The notes: generated by a model from the sequence alone, not told the origin. Shown: positions 24,248 through 33,702, counted from the first letter of the stretch. The stretch is 43,410 nt of DNA from Sphingomonadales bacterium (GCA_027486415.1 JAIXPC010000011.1:1-43410); one strand, 5' to 3'. A program made the numbers and translations.

Positions 24248-24315
24248 GACGCGCCAACATGGCGATCCTCCCCAAGGATTTACTGGGGCCGGGCAGACGC
24301 CCGGCCCCTTTTTTT
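24248..24315 (+). ncRNA. Candidate small RNA, MmgR/alphar8-like layout
   Basis: A compact transcript of about 68 bases is predicted on the plus strand. It has a 5-bp hairpin at 24252-24264 (cgcca/tggcg), a second 5-bp hairpin at 24265-24279 (atcct/aggat) with loop cccca, and a 10-bp terminator stem followed by seven T. Upstream, TTGCGG (24218) and caatag (24241), 17 bases apart, may be a weak promoter. No plus-strand gene ends near this terminator, so it is not an mRNA end. The CCTCCCC element at 24267-24273 spans the second stem and loop and could pair with ribosome sites, as in the alphaproteobacterial MmgR family. The family match is from memory and unchecked; the structure itself is seen. 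Confidence 0.5.
24285..24315 (+). terminator. Strong Rho-independent terminator of the candidate small RNA
   Basis: ggggccgggc and gcccggcccc form a perfect 10-bp stem around agac, followed by seven T (24309-24315). The orientation is plus, opposite to both flanking genes (parE and glnA), so it must end a separate plus-strand transcript. Confidence 0.8.
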
Positions 24316-24457
24316 ATGCGTTTTGCGCGGGTTGGGGGGAGGTCTGGCCTCGTGGCGCTGGTTTGCGCCATTTTGGTGCGATGCACAAAATTGGTTCGCC
24401 TCCTGCTTGTGGGAGGGGTTGGGGGTGGGCGTGTGGCCCACGCGTTCCGATAACGGC

Positions 24458-24579
24458 CGGCGGCGGAGCCGCCGAGTCCGGTGCGCTGGCGGCACGGAGT
24501 GCAAGGACGAAGGGAAGGGGCGTGGCGGAGCCACGTCGTCGGACGAGTCAAAAAGGGGCGGCTGCGGGGCCGCCCCTTT
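24458..24579 (-). repeat. Structured repeat, copy A (downstream of glnA)
   Basis: Reading on the minus strand: a terminator hairpin (ggggcggc/gccgcccc), then tttttgactcgtccgacg, a hairpin cgtggctccgccacg, a C/T-rich spacer, a small hairpin gcactccgtgc and a hairpin ggcggctccgccgcc. The same order occurs in copy B at 42051-42159, reading on the plus strand, with tct loops replacing tcc. Both copies follow a gene's 3' end. The 24123-24641 region holds only this repeat, the small RNA and the hairpin at 24611. Confidence 0.7.
24549..24579 (-). terminator. Terminator after glnA (part of repeat copy A)
   Basis: An 8-bp GC stem (ggggcggc with gccgcccc, extended by three A-T pairs) is followed on the minus strand by five T. 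It lies 63 bases after the glnA stop codon. Confidence 0.7.
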
Positions 24580-24610
24580 CTGCTCGCCGTCCGAGCGCGA
24601 CGCGAGTCGG

Positions 24611-24633
24611 CCCGTAACGCTGCGCGTTACGGG
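24611..24633. other. Perfect hairpin right after glnA
   Basis: cccgtaacgc and gcgttacggg pair perfectly over 10 bp with loop tgc, 8 bases beyond the glnA stop codon. No T-run follows, so it may protect the 3' end or pause transcription ahead of the terminator at 24549. Confidence 0.4.
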
Positions 24634-24641
24634 CACGCCGC

Positions 24642-26051
24642 TTACGCGCTGTAATACATATCGAATTCGACCGGCGCGGGGGTCATCTCCCAGCGCAGCA
24701 CCTCTTCCATCTTGATCTCGATGTACGAATCAATCTGGTCGTCGGTGAACACGCCGCCCTTGGTGAACACGGCGCGGCTCTTGTCGAGTGCGGCGAGGGC
24801 TTCACGCAGGCTGGCGCACACGGTCGGCACCTTCTTCAGTTCGCGCGGCGGCAGGTCATACAGGTTCTTGTCCATCGCCGGGCCGGGGTGGATGCGGTTT
24901 TCGATGCCATCAAGGCCCGCCATCAGCAGCGCGGTATAGGCCAGGTACGGGTTGGCCAGCGCATCCGGGAAGCGCACTTCGACACGCTTCGACTTGGCGC
25001 CGCTGCCATAGGGGATGCGGCACGAGGCCGAACGGTTGCGGCTGGAATAGGCCAGCAGCACCGGGGCTTCGAAACCGGGGACCAGGCGCTTGTAGCTGTT
25101 GGTGCCGGGGTTGGTGAAGGCGTTGCAGGCCTTGGCGTGCTTGATGATGCCGCCGATAAAGAACAGCGCGGTCTCGCTCAGGCCGGCATACTGGTCACCG
25201 GCAAACAGCGGGGTCTTGCCGTTCCAGATGCTGAAGTGGGTGTGCATGCCGCTGCCGTTGTCGTCCTTGATCGGCTTGGGCATGAAGGTCGCCGTCTTGC
25301 CATAGGCGTGGGCAACCTGGTGCACGACGTACTTGTACACCTGCATCCGGTCGGCGGTTTCCACCAGCGAACCATAGGTCAGGCCCAGCTCGTGCTGCGA
25401 TGCGGCCACCTCGTGGTGGTGCTTGTCGCAGGGCAGGCCCATTTCCAGCATGGTGGCGACCATTTCGCCGCGCAGATCGACCGCCGAATCCACCGGCGCC
25501 ACCGGGAAATAGCCGCCCTTGGCGCGCGGGCGGTGGCCCATGTTGCCCTGTTCATAGGAACGGCCGCTGTTGGTCGGCAGTTCGATGTCATCAAGGTGGA
25601 AGAAGCCTTCGTTGTAGCCGAGGCCGAAGCGCACGTCGTCGAACACGAAGAATTCGGCTTCCGGGCCGACATAGACGGTGTCGCCGATGCCGCTGGCCTT
25701 CAGATAGGCTTCGCCGCGCTTGGCGGTCGAACGCGGATCGCGGCCATAGAGCTGGCCGGTCGACGGTTCGACGATATCGCACACCAGGATCAGCATCGGC
25801 GTGGCCGAGAACGGATCGATATAGGTCGCGCCCAGATCCGGCATCAGGATCATGTCGCTTTCGTTGATCGCCTTCCAGCCGGCGATCGACGAGCCGTCGA
25901 ACATGAAGCCATCGTTGAGCATGTCCTCATCGATCACGCTCGACACCATGGTGAGGTGCTGCCACTTGCCCTTGGGATCGGTGAATCGCAGATCGACCCA
26001 CTCGATGTCCTTTTCCTTGATCATGGCAAGAATGTCTGCCGCAGTCGCCAT
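24642..26051 (-). CDS. glnA: Glutamine synthetase type I
   Basis: The protein has 469 residues, the usual length of GSI-beta. It makes glutamine from glutamate, ammonia and ATP. Landmarks are [14 protein letters not shown], the metal-binding [21 protein letters not shown], and [10 protein letters not shown], which carries the Tyr that GlnE adenylylates in related enzymes. Regulation by adenylylation and by GlnB is therefore expected. The start is the ATG at 26051 with an AGGGAAGAG ribosome site; the frame remains open upstream only by chance. glnB lies 70 bases upstream on the same strand, the standard alphaproteobacterial glnBA pair. Repeat copy A follows. Confidence 0.97.
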   Translation of the reverse strand: MATAADILAMIKEKDIEWVDLRFTDPKGKWQHLTMVSSVIDEDMLNDGFMFDGSSIAGWKAINESDMILMPDLGATYIDPFSATPMLILVCDIVEPSTGQLYGRDPRSTAKRGEAYLKASGIGDTVYVGPEAEFFVFDDVRFGLGYNEGFFHLDDIELPTNSGRSYEQGNMGHRPRAKGGYFPVAPVDSAVDLRGEMVATMLEMGLPCDKHHHEVAASQHELGLTYGSLVETADRMQVYKYVVHQVAHAYGKTATFMPKPIKDDNGSGMHTHFSIWNGKTPLFAGDQYAGLSETALFFIGGIIKHAKACNAFTNPGTNSYKRLVPGFEAPVLLAYSSRNRSASCRIPYGSGAKSKRVEVRFPDALANPYLAYTALLMAGLDGIENRIHPGPAMDKNLYDLPPRELKKVPTVCASLREALAALDKSRAVFTKGGVFTDDQIDSYIEIKMEEVLRWEMTPAPVEFDMYYSA

Positions 26052-26121
26052 CTGGCTCTTCCCTCGTTGATGGTGCGTTGATTGGTGATGTGGTGATGCT
26101 GGGATCGCTGTGTGTGGCCGA

Positions 26122-26532
<411 letters not shown>

Positions 26533-26559
26533 TCATGCGCTCTTTGGCAGGGGCGCGCC

Positions 26560-26604
26560 ACCGGTATTTTCCCCATATCGCTGCAATGCAGCGCCGGTTT
26601 TTTT
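26560..26604 (+). terminator. Plus-strand hairpin with seven T, orphan
   Basis: A compound stem (accgg/ccggt outside, cgctgc/gcagcg inside with loop aat) ends in T at 26598-26604. It points plus, while the flanking glnB and SDR genes are both minus. It could end an unseen plus-strand transcript or be part of the glnB promoter region by chance. Confidence 0.3.
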
Positions 26605-26627
26605 GAGAGGGTGCGGGCGGGCCGCGA

Positions 26628-27398
26628 TCAGACCGTGGTGGCGTAACCGCCGTCGGCGGTGATGACGCTGCCACACAGGAAATCGCTGGCCCGGCTGGAC
26701 AGGAACAGCGCCACGCCCGCCATGTCGTCGGCATTGCCCCAGCGCTGCATTGGCGTTGCGGCGCGGAAGGCTTCGCGGAATTCCTCGGCGATGCCGGCCG
26801 TCATCTTCGACGGGAAGAAGCCCGGCGCAATGGCGTTCACCGCGATGTGCCGTTTGGCCAGGAACTTGGCCATCATGCGGGTGAGGTGGAGGACGCCGGC
26901 CTTGGACGCGGCATAGGAGTAGGTTTCCAGATCTGACACGTGCTGGCCATCGATGCTGCCGATGTTGATCACCTTGGCGAGGCGGCCGGGCGCAGCGGCG
27001 GCCTCCAGCAGCGGCATCAGCTTCTGGGTCAGGAAGAAGACGGACTTCACGTTGATGTCCATCACCTTGTCCCACCCCGATTCGGGGAAGGCATCGAAAT
27101 CGGCACCCCACGATGCGCCGGCGTTGTTGAACAGGATATCCACCTTGGGCGTCTGCGCGGCGACGGCAGTGGCAAAACGCTCGATCTCCGCCATTTGCGA
27201 CAGGTCGGCGGGAATCGCGGTGCAGTTGGGGCCAAGCTGGGCGGCCAGGCCTTCGCAATCGGCGATCTTGCGACTGGTGATGATCACGCGGGCGCCGTTC
27301 TCGATCAGGGCGCGGGCGATCATCTCGCCAATGCCGCGGCTGCCACCGGTGACGACCGCCACCTTGCCCACGACGCTGAACAGGTCGGTGATGTTCAT
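26628..27398 (-). CDS. Short-chain dehydrogenase/reductase
   Basis: The 256-residue protein has TGGSRGIG at 17-24, FNNAG, the Tyr/Lys pair in TYSYAASKAGV, an NAIAPGFFPSKMT segment and a C-terminal CGSVITADGG. It is a classical SDR with no clue to a unique substrate. The ATG at 27398 has an AGGAG site 7 bases before it. It lies 11 bases after the MFS transporter gene, so the two form an operon. The MFS-plus-SDR pair suggests uptake and oxidation or reduction of a small organic compound. SDRs with a related FFPSKMT turn are common in sphingomonad degradation loci. Confidence 0.88.
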   Translation of the reverse strand: MNITDLFSVVGKVAVVTGGSRGIGEMIARALIENGARVIITSRKIADCEGLAAQLGPNCTAIPADLSQMAEIERFATAVAAQTPKVDILFNNAGASWGADFDAFPESGWDKVMDINVKSVFFLTQKLMPLLEAAAAPGRLAKVINIGSIDGQHVSDLETYSYAASKAGVLHLTRMMAKFLAKRHIAVNAIAPGFFPSKMTAGIAEEFREAFRAATPMQRWGNADDMAGVALFLSSRASDFLCGSVITADGGYATTV

Positions 27399-27409
27399 GG
27401 CACAACTCC

Positions 27410-29032
27410 TCAGATGGTTTCGCCGGCGGCGCGGGCGCGATCGATGCGGCTGGCCTCCGCGGCGGGCAGGGCGCGGAACACGAAGAACAATGCTCCCACC
27501 GTGAACGGTGCCATCAGCAGCAGCGCCAGCACGCCGGTGCCAAGGCTGCCGGTCAGCGCCGAGACAAAGCCGGTAAACCACGGCCCGAGGCCGAGGCCGA
27601 ACAGGGTGGTGCCGATGAAGAAGGTGGCCGTCGCCGCCCCGCGCATCCGCGGCAGCACCAGATCCTGCGTGGTGGCCGCCGCCACGCCGACATACATCGA
27701 TCCGAACACCGTCGTCGGCGCAAAGCACAGAAAGAAGGTGGCAAGATCGGTGGTGGTATACTGCAGCCAGATGAAGGGGGCGGGCACCAGCGTGGCGAGG
27801 CTGCCGACGATGATGCGGCCCGATGGATGGCGCTTCTTGGCAGCATCGCCGAGCACGCCGCCAAGAATGGTGCCGACAAAGCCGCCCAGCGCGCCGCCAC
27901 CGCCCAGGATGAAGGCCACGGCCTCCCTCGTGCCATACCAGGGCACCACGCCGCCACTCGCCGCCAGCGGCTCCACGAATGTCCGCATGGCATAAGGCGC
28001 CGCCCAGAAGCCGACGGAGTATCCGACGAAGCTGATGCTGCCAAAGCCGAGGATGGTGAAAACGAACGCCGGGGTGCCCCAGATCATTTCGTAGGTCGGC
28101 TTGTCGCGCCGCTTGATCGACTGCGCCCAGCTGATCACCGCGTAAAGCCCGGCACCAACTGCCACGAATTGCGGTATTTCGCCCGTCAGATGCACCAATA
28201 TGGCCACCAGGCCACCAACAAGTGCCAACGCGGCGATGTTTTCGGCCAGCGCCTTGCGGCCCAGCAGCGCCATGTTGATCAATGTCAGGGGCGGGATGAC
28301 GCTGGCCAGATCGGCAAGGAAATTGCGGACTATGGTGCCGCCCGGCAGCTTCTCAGGCGGCGGCAGGCCATCGGCACGGCCGCGGATCGGCTCGATCAGC
28401 GTCGCCACCCACAGCGCCAGCAGCAGGCCGGGAATGCCGACAGCCATGAACGCCGCCTGCCAGCCCACCAGCCCCAGCGGGCCACCGCCCGGATAGGCCG
28501 TGTTCCACCCCTTCACGATCACGGCACCGATCAGCAGTGACACGCCGCCACCGAGGTAAAGTCCTGCGGCATATATGGAAAGTGCCGTCGCCCGCCGCGC
28601 TTTCGGAAACCAGTCCGATATCATGGAATAGGCAGAGGGGCCGGCCGTTGCCTCGCCCACGCCCACCCCGATGCGGGCCAGCGACAGTTGCAGGAAGTTG
28701 CTGGACAGGCCTGAAAGCGCCGTCATTCCCGACCAGAGCGTCAGGCCCAGGGCCAGCAGCCGCGTTCGCACCCAATTGTCCGCCAACCGCCCGATCGGCA
28801 CCCCAAACAGCGCATAAAACACTGCAAATGCAGTGCCATAGAGGAAGCCCAGCTGTGCGTCGGTCAACCCCAGATCGCGTTTGATGTCCTCGGCCAGGAT
28901 CGACAATATCTGCCGATCAATGAAATTCATCACATAGACGAGGACCAGCAGCGCCAGCACATACCAGGCGTAGGGTCCGCCCACTGGCGGTACCGGTTTG
29001 CCGTCTGTATCGCTGCGATCGGGATCTGCCAT
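27410..29032 (-). CDS. MFS transporter, spinster-type
   Basis: The protein has 540 residues from the ATG at 29032 and 12 predicted membrane helices. Its first block, NFIDRQILSILAEDIKRDLG followed by LTDAQLGFLYG and FGVPIGRLAD, is the signature of the spinster-like MFS group. A cytoplasmic loop and extra segments after helix 6 make it longer than the usual 430-460 residues. Spinster-like proteins in bacteria are mostly of unknown substrate; some move sphingolipid-like or aromatic molecules. The next gene (SDR) is 11 bases downstream. The frame runs further upstream (to 29122), but residues there lack conserved character. Confidence 0.88.
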   Translation of the reverse strand: MADPDRSDTDGKPVPPVGGPYAWYVLALLVLVYVMNFIDRQILSILAEDIKRDLGLTDAQLGFLYGTAFAVFYALFGVPIGRLADNWVRTRLLALGLTLWSGMTALSGLSSNFLQLSLARIGVGVGEATAGPSAYSMISDWFPKARRATALSIYAAGLYLGGGVSLLIGAVIVKGWNTAYPGGGPLGLVGWQAAFMAVGIPGLLLALWVATLIEPIRGRADGLPPPEKLPGGTIVRNFLADLASVIPPLTLINMALLGRKALAENIAALALVGGLVAILVHLTGEIPQFVAVGAGLYAVISWAQSIKRRDKPTYEMIWGTPAFVFTILGFGSISFVGYSVGFWAAPYAMRTFVEPLAASGGVVPWYGTREAVAFILGGGGALGGFVGTILGGVLGDAAKKRHPSGRIIVGSLATLVPAPFIWLQYTTTDLATFFLCFAPTTVFGSMYVGVAAATTQDLVLPRMRGAATATFFIGTTLFGLGLGPWFTGFVSALTGSLGTGVLALLLMAPFTVGALFFVFRALPAAEASRIDRARAAGETI

Positions 29033-29232
29033 GCGACCTGTCCGCCCCCTGTAATCTGGGGCATCTGCGGGCCCCGGCCATCGTCTGGCCAAAGACTTAT
29101 CAGCCGGTCCTGCCCCTGTCACTCGCCACTTGGGTAGCCTGTCGTGCGACGTGACGACCCTTGTCCGCCTGCGCCAGCGTGCCTATCTGGACGGCGTTGG
29201 CCGTTGCGGCCTGTCTGTCACGAGGGTCTCCC

Positions 29233-29769
29233 ATGTCTCACGATGTTGCCATCATCGCCGGCGGCTGTTTCTGGTGCACCGAAGCGGTGTTCAACGAGCT
29301 GCAAGGCGTTGAATCGGTGGAGTCCGGCTACATCGGTGGCTCCAGGGACAACCCGACCTATGAGCAGGTGTGCAGTGGCAGCACCGGCCACGCCGAGGCT
29401 GTGCGGATTGTCTATGACCCCTCGGTCATCAGCTATGCCGAACTGCTGGACATCTTCTTCCACACCCATGATCCGACGACGCTGAACCGCCAGGGTGGCG
29501 ACGTTGGCACCCAGTATCGTTCGGCCATCTTCCCGCAGAACGGCGTGCAGGCCGGCGAGGCGGAGGCCGCCATCGCCCGCAACCAGGCGAGCTGGGACAA
29601 TCCCATCGTGACCAAGGTCGAGCCGAACGCACCGTGGTGGCCGGCTGAGGCCTATCACCAGCGCTATTTCGAGAACAATGGCACGAAGAACGGCTATTGC
29701 GTGGCGGTCGTTGGTCCCAAGCTGGCCAAGTTCCGCAAGGGCTATGCGGCGCGGCTGAAGAGCCGCTAA
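29233..29769 (+). CDS. msrA: Peptide-methionine (S)-S-oxide reductase
   Basis: The protein has 178 residues from the ATG at 29233. The catalytic motif GGCFWC (Cys12) is near the N-terminus, followed by the MsrA sequences GYIGGSRDNPTYEQVCSG and HAEAVRIVYDP, plus FFHTHDPTTLNRQGGDVGTQYR. It repairs oxidised methionine in proteins using thioredoxin as electron source. No signal peptide is seen, so it is cytoplasmic. No MsrB domain is fused. It is divergent from the MFS gene (200-base gap) and ends one base before the converging glmS gene. Confidence 0.96.
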   Translation: MSHDVAIIAGGCFWCTEAVFNELQGVESVESGYIGGSRDNPTYEQVCSGSTGHAEAVRIVYDPSVISYAELLDIFFHTHDPTTLNRQGGDVGTQYRSAIFPQNGVQAGEAEAAIARNQASWDNPIVTKVEPNAPWWPAEAYHQRYFENNGTKNGYCVAVVGPKLAKFRKGYAARLKSR

Positions 29770-29770
29770 G

Positions 29771-31594
29771 TCACTCCACTGTAACGGATTTCGCGAGGTT
29801 GCGCGGCTGGTCGACGTCGGTGCCCTTGGCCACGGCGACGTGATAGGCAAGCAGCTGGATCGGAATGGCGCTGATCAGCGGGCTGATGAACGGATCGACG
29901 GCGGGCAGGGCGATCGCCGCCGCCGTACCCTGGCCGTGGCTGGCGATGCCGTCTGCATCACTGAGCAGCACGACCTGCCCACCTCGCGCCATCACTTCCT
30001 GCATGTTCGAAACGGTCTTTTCGAACCGCGGGCCTGACGGGGCGATCACGATCACTGGCACATGCTCGTCGATCAGCGCGATCGGTCCGTGCTTCAGTTC
30101 GCCCGCAGCATATCCTTCGGCGTGGATGTAGCTGATTTCCTTCAGCTTCAGCGCGCCTTCCAGGGCCATCGGATAGTCGGGTCCGCGGCCGATGTAGAGG
30201 ATGTCGCGCGCCTTGGCCAAGGTGGGTGCCAGCCCGGCGATTGCTTCTTCAAGCCGCAGCGCGCCATTCATGGCAGCGGGCACTTCGGTCAGCAGGTGTA
30301 CCAGGCGCGCTTCCTCGCCGGCGTCGACCCGGCCCTTCGCCTTGCCAAGCGCGATTGCAAAGGCAGCGAGGACCGCCAACTGGCAGGTGAAGGCCTTGGT
30401 CGAAGCGACGCCCACCTCCGGGCCGGCGTGCGTGGGCAGCAGCAACTGTGTCTCACGCGCCATGGTGGAGGTGTCGACATTGACGACTGCTGCCACCATC
30501 TGCCCGCCGGCCAGCGCATGGCGCAACGCCGCCAGCGTGTCAGCCGTCTCACCAGATTGGCTGATGAACAGGCAGAGGCCGCCGTCTTCATAAACGGGAT
30601 CGCGATAGCGATATTCCGAGGCATTCTCGATGCTTACCGGCACCCGCGCCAGTTGTTCCAGCCAGTAGCTGGCAACATGGCCGGCCAGAAGCGCCGTGCC
30701 GCAGGCGACGATCTGGACGCGCTTCACTGCGGCGAGATCGAACGGCAGGCCCGGCAGGGCGACCGTTTCGGCCAGTGGATCGAGATAGGCGCCCAGCGTC
30801 TGGGCCACCACGATCGGCTGTTCGTGGATCTCCTTCTCCATATAGTGGCGATGGTTGCCCTTTTCGATCACCGCGGCGCTGGCGGAGGAGGTGATGAAGG
30901 TGCGGGTCACCGGCTGGTCGGCGGCATCAAAGACGGCAGTGCCGTTGGCGGTCAACCGCACCCAGTCACCTTCTTCCAGATAGGCGATGCGGTTGGTGAA
31001 AGGTGCGAGACCCAGCGCATCCGATCCCAGAAACATTTCGCCATCGCCCTTGCCGACGACCAGCGGTGAGCCGCGGCGGGCGCCATAGATCACGTCCGGA
31101 TGGTTGCGGAACAGGATGGCGAAGCTGAAAGCGCCGTGCAGGCGCTTCAGGGTGCTGGCCACCGCGTCATCAGGCGATGCCCCAGTGGCCAGCGCCATTT
31201 CCAGCAGATGGGCCACCACCTCGGTGTCGGTGTCGCTTGACAAGGTTCGGCCGGCGGCCAGCACCTCTTCACGCAGCGGCTTGAAATTCTCGATGATGCC
31301 ATTGTGAACAAGGCAAACATTCTCGGTGGCGTGCGGGTGCGCGTTGTCGCGTGTGGGGGCGCCGTGGGTGGCCCAGCGCGTGTGGGCGATGCCAATGCTG
31401 CCAGGCAGGGGCTGACTTGCCAGTTCCCGGGCCAGATTGGCCAGCTTTCCGGGTGCCCGGCGGCGATCCATTACGCCATCGTGGATGGTGGCGATGCCGG
31501 CGCTGTCATAGCCCCGATATTCCAGCCGCTTGAGACCGTCGACCAGCCGGTCAGCCACCGCCTCGGCAGAGATGATGCCGATGATTCCGCACAT
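29771..31594 (-). CDS. glmS: Glutamine-fructose-6-phosphate aminotransferase (isomerizing)
   Basis: The protein has 607 residues from the ATG at 31594, the usual length. Its N-terminal glutaminase domain starts with the catalytic Cys2 (MCGIIGIIS), and the isomerase half has two SIS domains. Further clues are RGYDSAGIA in the first domain, the SGETADTLAALRHA sugar-phosphate site and the AKSVTVE C-terminus. It makes glucosamine-6-phosphate, the first step to UDP-N-acetylglucosamine for peptidoglycan and LPS. It lies one base after glmU. In Gram-positives glmS has a ribozyme upstream; here there is no space for one. Confidence 0.97.
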   Translation of the reverse strand: MCGIIGIISAEAVADRLVDGLKRLEYRGYDSAGIATIHDGVMDRRRAPGKLANLARELASQPLPGSIGIAHTRWATHGAPTRDNAHPHATENVCLVHNGIIENFKPLREEVLAAGRTLSSDTDTEVVAHLLEMALATGASPDDAVASTLKRLHGAFSFAILFRNHPDVIYGARRGSPLVVGKGDGEMFLGSDALGLAPFTNRIAYLEEGDWVRLTANGTAVFDAADQPVTRTFITSSASAAVIEKGNHRHYMEKEIHEQPIVVAQTLGAYLDPLAETVALPGLPFDLAAVKRVQIVACGTALLAGHVASYWLEQLARVPVSIENASEYRYRDPVYEDGGLCLFISQSGETADTLAALRHALAGGQMVAAVVNVDTSTMARETQLLLPTHAGPEVGVASTKAFTCQLAVLAAFAIALGKAKGRVDAGEEARLVHLLTEVPAAMNGALRLEEAIAGLAPTLAKARDILYIGRGPDYPMALEGALKLKEISYIHAEGYAAGELKHGPIALIDEHVPVIVIAPSGPRFEKTVSNMQEVMARGGQVVLLSDADGIASHGQGTAAAIALPAVDPFISPLISAIPIQLLAYHVAVAKGTDVDQPRNLAKSVTVE

Positions 31595-31595
31595 G

Positions 31596-32939
31596 CTATT
31601 TGCCCTTCTTGGCCGCCTGGAGTGCGCGGAACCGAGCCGCCCAGCCAGGTTTCGCCGCCTGATCCGGCCGTACAAGTGCCAGCGCGTCGGCGGCGACATC
31701 GCGGGTGATGGTGCTGCCGGCAGCCACGATGGCACCTTCGCCGATCGTCACCGGTGCGACCAGCGCGCTGTTGGAGCCAATGAAGGCACCGGCGCCGATA
31801 ACTGTCTGGTATTTGAAGAAACCATCATAGTTGCAGGTGATGGTGCCGGCGCCGATGTTGGCCCTGGCACCAACGGTCACGTCACCAAGATAGGTCAGGT
31901 GATTGGCCTTGGCACCATCGCCCAGCACCGCCTTCTTCGTTTCGACGAAATTGCCGATCTTCGCGCCCTTGCCCAGCACGGTGCCGGGGCGCAGCCGGGC
32001 GAATGGCCCGACTTCGCAGTTTTCTGCAATAACGGCGCCTTCGATGTGGCTGTGGGCCCGGATGCGGGTGCCGCCGGCGATGGAAACGCCGGGGCCGAAC
32101 ACCACGAACGGCTCGATCTCTACATCGGCGGCGATCTGCGTGTCGGCCGCCAGGAACACGGTTTCAGGGGCCTGCATGGAAACGCCGGCCGCCATCAGTT
32201 CGGCGCGGCGGCGGCGCTGGAATATGGCTTCCAGATCAGCGAGTTCGGCACGGCTGTTGGCGCCTGCAACATCATCAGCGGCCGTTTCGATCACCACGCA
32301 GCGGCGACCATCGGCCAATGAAAGGCCAACAATGTCTGGCAGGTAATATTCGCCAGCGGCGTTGTTGTTGGTGACTCGAGCCAGCAGGGGGAACAGGTCA
32401 CTGGCGCGCACCGCCATCAGGCCACTGTTGCACAGCGTCTCTGCGCGCTCGGCTGGCGAGGCGTCCTTGTACTCCACCATCCTGGTGATCGCGCCGCCCT
32501 CAGCAATGATGCGGCCATAGGCGCCGGGGTTTGCGGGGCGGAAACCCAGCACCGCCACCGCGACGTCGTCGCCCAGCGCATCCAGCAGGCGGGTCATTGT
32601 GGTGGCCGGCACCAGCGGGGCATCGCCGTACAAGATCAACACCTTGCCATCGAAATCTGACAGAGCGACCGAAGCTTGCTGCACCGCATGGCCGGTGCCG
32701 AGCTGCGGCTGCTGCACCACCACATCGGCCTTGCCGGCCACTTCGGCCTCCACCTGTTCCTTCAGCGCGCCGACCACCACCACGGTGCGGGCGGGGCTGA
32801 GTGTGGCGAGGCTGTCGGTCAGGTGGCGCAGCATCGGTTTGCCGGCGATGGGGTGCAACACCTTGTGGCGCGCGGATTTCATGCGGGTGCCCATTCCCGC
32901 GGCAAGGATGATGGCGGCGAAAGGCGCGTTGCTGGTCAC
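31596..32939 (-). CDS. glmU: Bifunctional UDP-N-acetylglucosamine pyrophosphorylase/glucosamine-1-phosphate N-acetyltransferase
   Basis: The protein has 447 residues from a GTG at 32939, close to the family norm of about 450. The uridylyltransferase half has LAAGMGTRMKSARHK and GTGHAVQQA; the left-handed beta-helix acetyltransferase half has FARLRPGTVLGKGAKIGNF, NIGAGTITCNYDG and SNSALVAPV. It makes UDP-GlcNAc from GlcN-1-P. The two genes are separated by one base, so this is a glmU-glmS operon on the minus strand. The start 18 codons downstream of the longest open frame is preferred because the extra residues are not family-like. Confidence 0.96.
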   Translation of the reverse strand: MTSNAPFAAIILAAGMGTRMKSARHKVLHPIAGKPMLRHLTDSLATLSPARTVVVVGALKEQVEAEVAGKADVVVQQPQLGTGHAVQQASVALSDFDGKVLILYGDAPLVPATTMTRLLDALGDDVAVAVLGFRPANPGAYGRIIAEGGAITRMVEYKDASPAERAETLCNSGLMAVRASDLFPLLARVTNNNAAGEYYLPDIVGLSLADGRRCVVIETAADDVAGANSRAELADLEAIFQRRRRAELMAAGVSMQAPETVFLAADTQIAADVEIEPFVVFGPGVSIAGGTRIRAHSHIEGAVIAENCEVGPFARLRPGTVLGKGAKIGNFVETKKAVLGDGAKANHLTYLGDVTVGARANIGAGTITCNYDGFFKYQTVIGAGAFIGSNSALVAPVTIGEGAIVAAGSTITRDVAADALALVRPDQAAKPGWAARFRALQAAKKGK

Positions 32940-33030
32940 GTCGCTGCCCTGCCACAGCCCGCTGGGCTTGAAAAGTGGCGCAACCCGGCGCAACCGGGTG
33001 TCAACCGCTGCAAGACAGGCCGCCCGTCAC

Positions 33031-33702
33031 GTGACCTTGCCCCGTTCCATATTGTTCGATCTCGACGGCACTCTGGTGGACACCGCGCCTGATCTGGCGG
33101 CCGCGATGAATCACGTGCTGACATCAGTTGGCCGACCGCCGGTTCCGGTTGACCATGTGCGTGGTCTGGTTGGCCACGGCGCCCGCGCCCTGATCGCGCG
33201 CGGGCTGGCGACAACGGGCGATCCCCGGCCCGACCTGATCGAAGCCTCGATGCCGGTCTTTCTTCAGCATTATGCCGCCAACATTGCCGCCGGTTCGCGA
33301 CCGTTTGCAGGCGTCGAGGCGGCGCTGGATGCGCTGGCCGATGCCGGCTGCCGGCTGGCGATCTGCACCAACAAGCCGACCCACCTGGCCCGGCTTCTGG
33401 TCGAGGCGCTGGGATGGAGCGGGCGGTTTCACGCGGTGATCGGCGCGACCAGCGTTCCGGCGGCCAAGCCCGATGCCGGCCACGTGCTCGCCGCGCTGGC
33501 GGCGGCGGGTGGAGAGGCAGGGCATGCCGCCTTCGTGGGCGATTCGGCGACAGACGTGGGGGCGGCGCGCAATGCCGGCCTGCCGGTGGTGGTCGTCAGT
33601 TTCGGATACACCGATATCCCGCCGCACCAATTGGGCGCTGATGTGGTGATCGATCATTATGATGCGCTGGTGCCGGCGCTGTGCGGATTGCGGGCATGGT
33701 GA
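33031..33702 (+). CDS. gph: Phosphoglycolate phosphatase-like HAD hydrolase
   Basis: The protein has 223 residues from a GTG at 33031. It is a HAD-family phosphatase with motif I FDLDGTLVDT, motif II Thr in CTNKP, the Lys in AAKPDAGHV and motif III in GDSATDVGAARNAG. The cap region matches phosphoglycolate phosphatase, which clears 2-phosphoglycolate made by DNA repair or oxygenation. The start is divergent from glmU with 91 bases between. The 3' end overlaps the phoR start by 7 bases, so gph and phoR may be co-transcribed. Confidence 0.85.
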   Translation: MTLPRSILFDLDGTLVDTAPDLAAAMNHVLTSVGRPPVPVDHVRGLVGHGARALIARGLATTGDPRPDLIEASMPVFLQHYAANIAAGSRPFAGVEAALDALADAGCRLAICTNKPTHLARLLVEALGWSGRFHAVIGATSVPAAKPDAGHVLAALAAAGGEAGHAAFVGDSATDVGAARNAGLPVVVVSFGYTDIPPHQLGADVVIDHYDALVPALCGLRAW

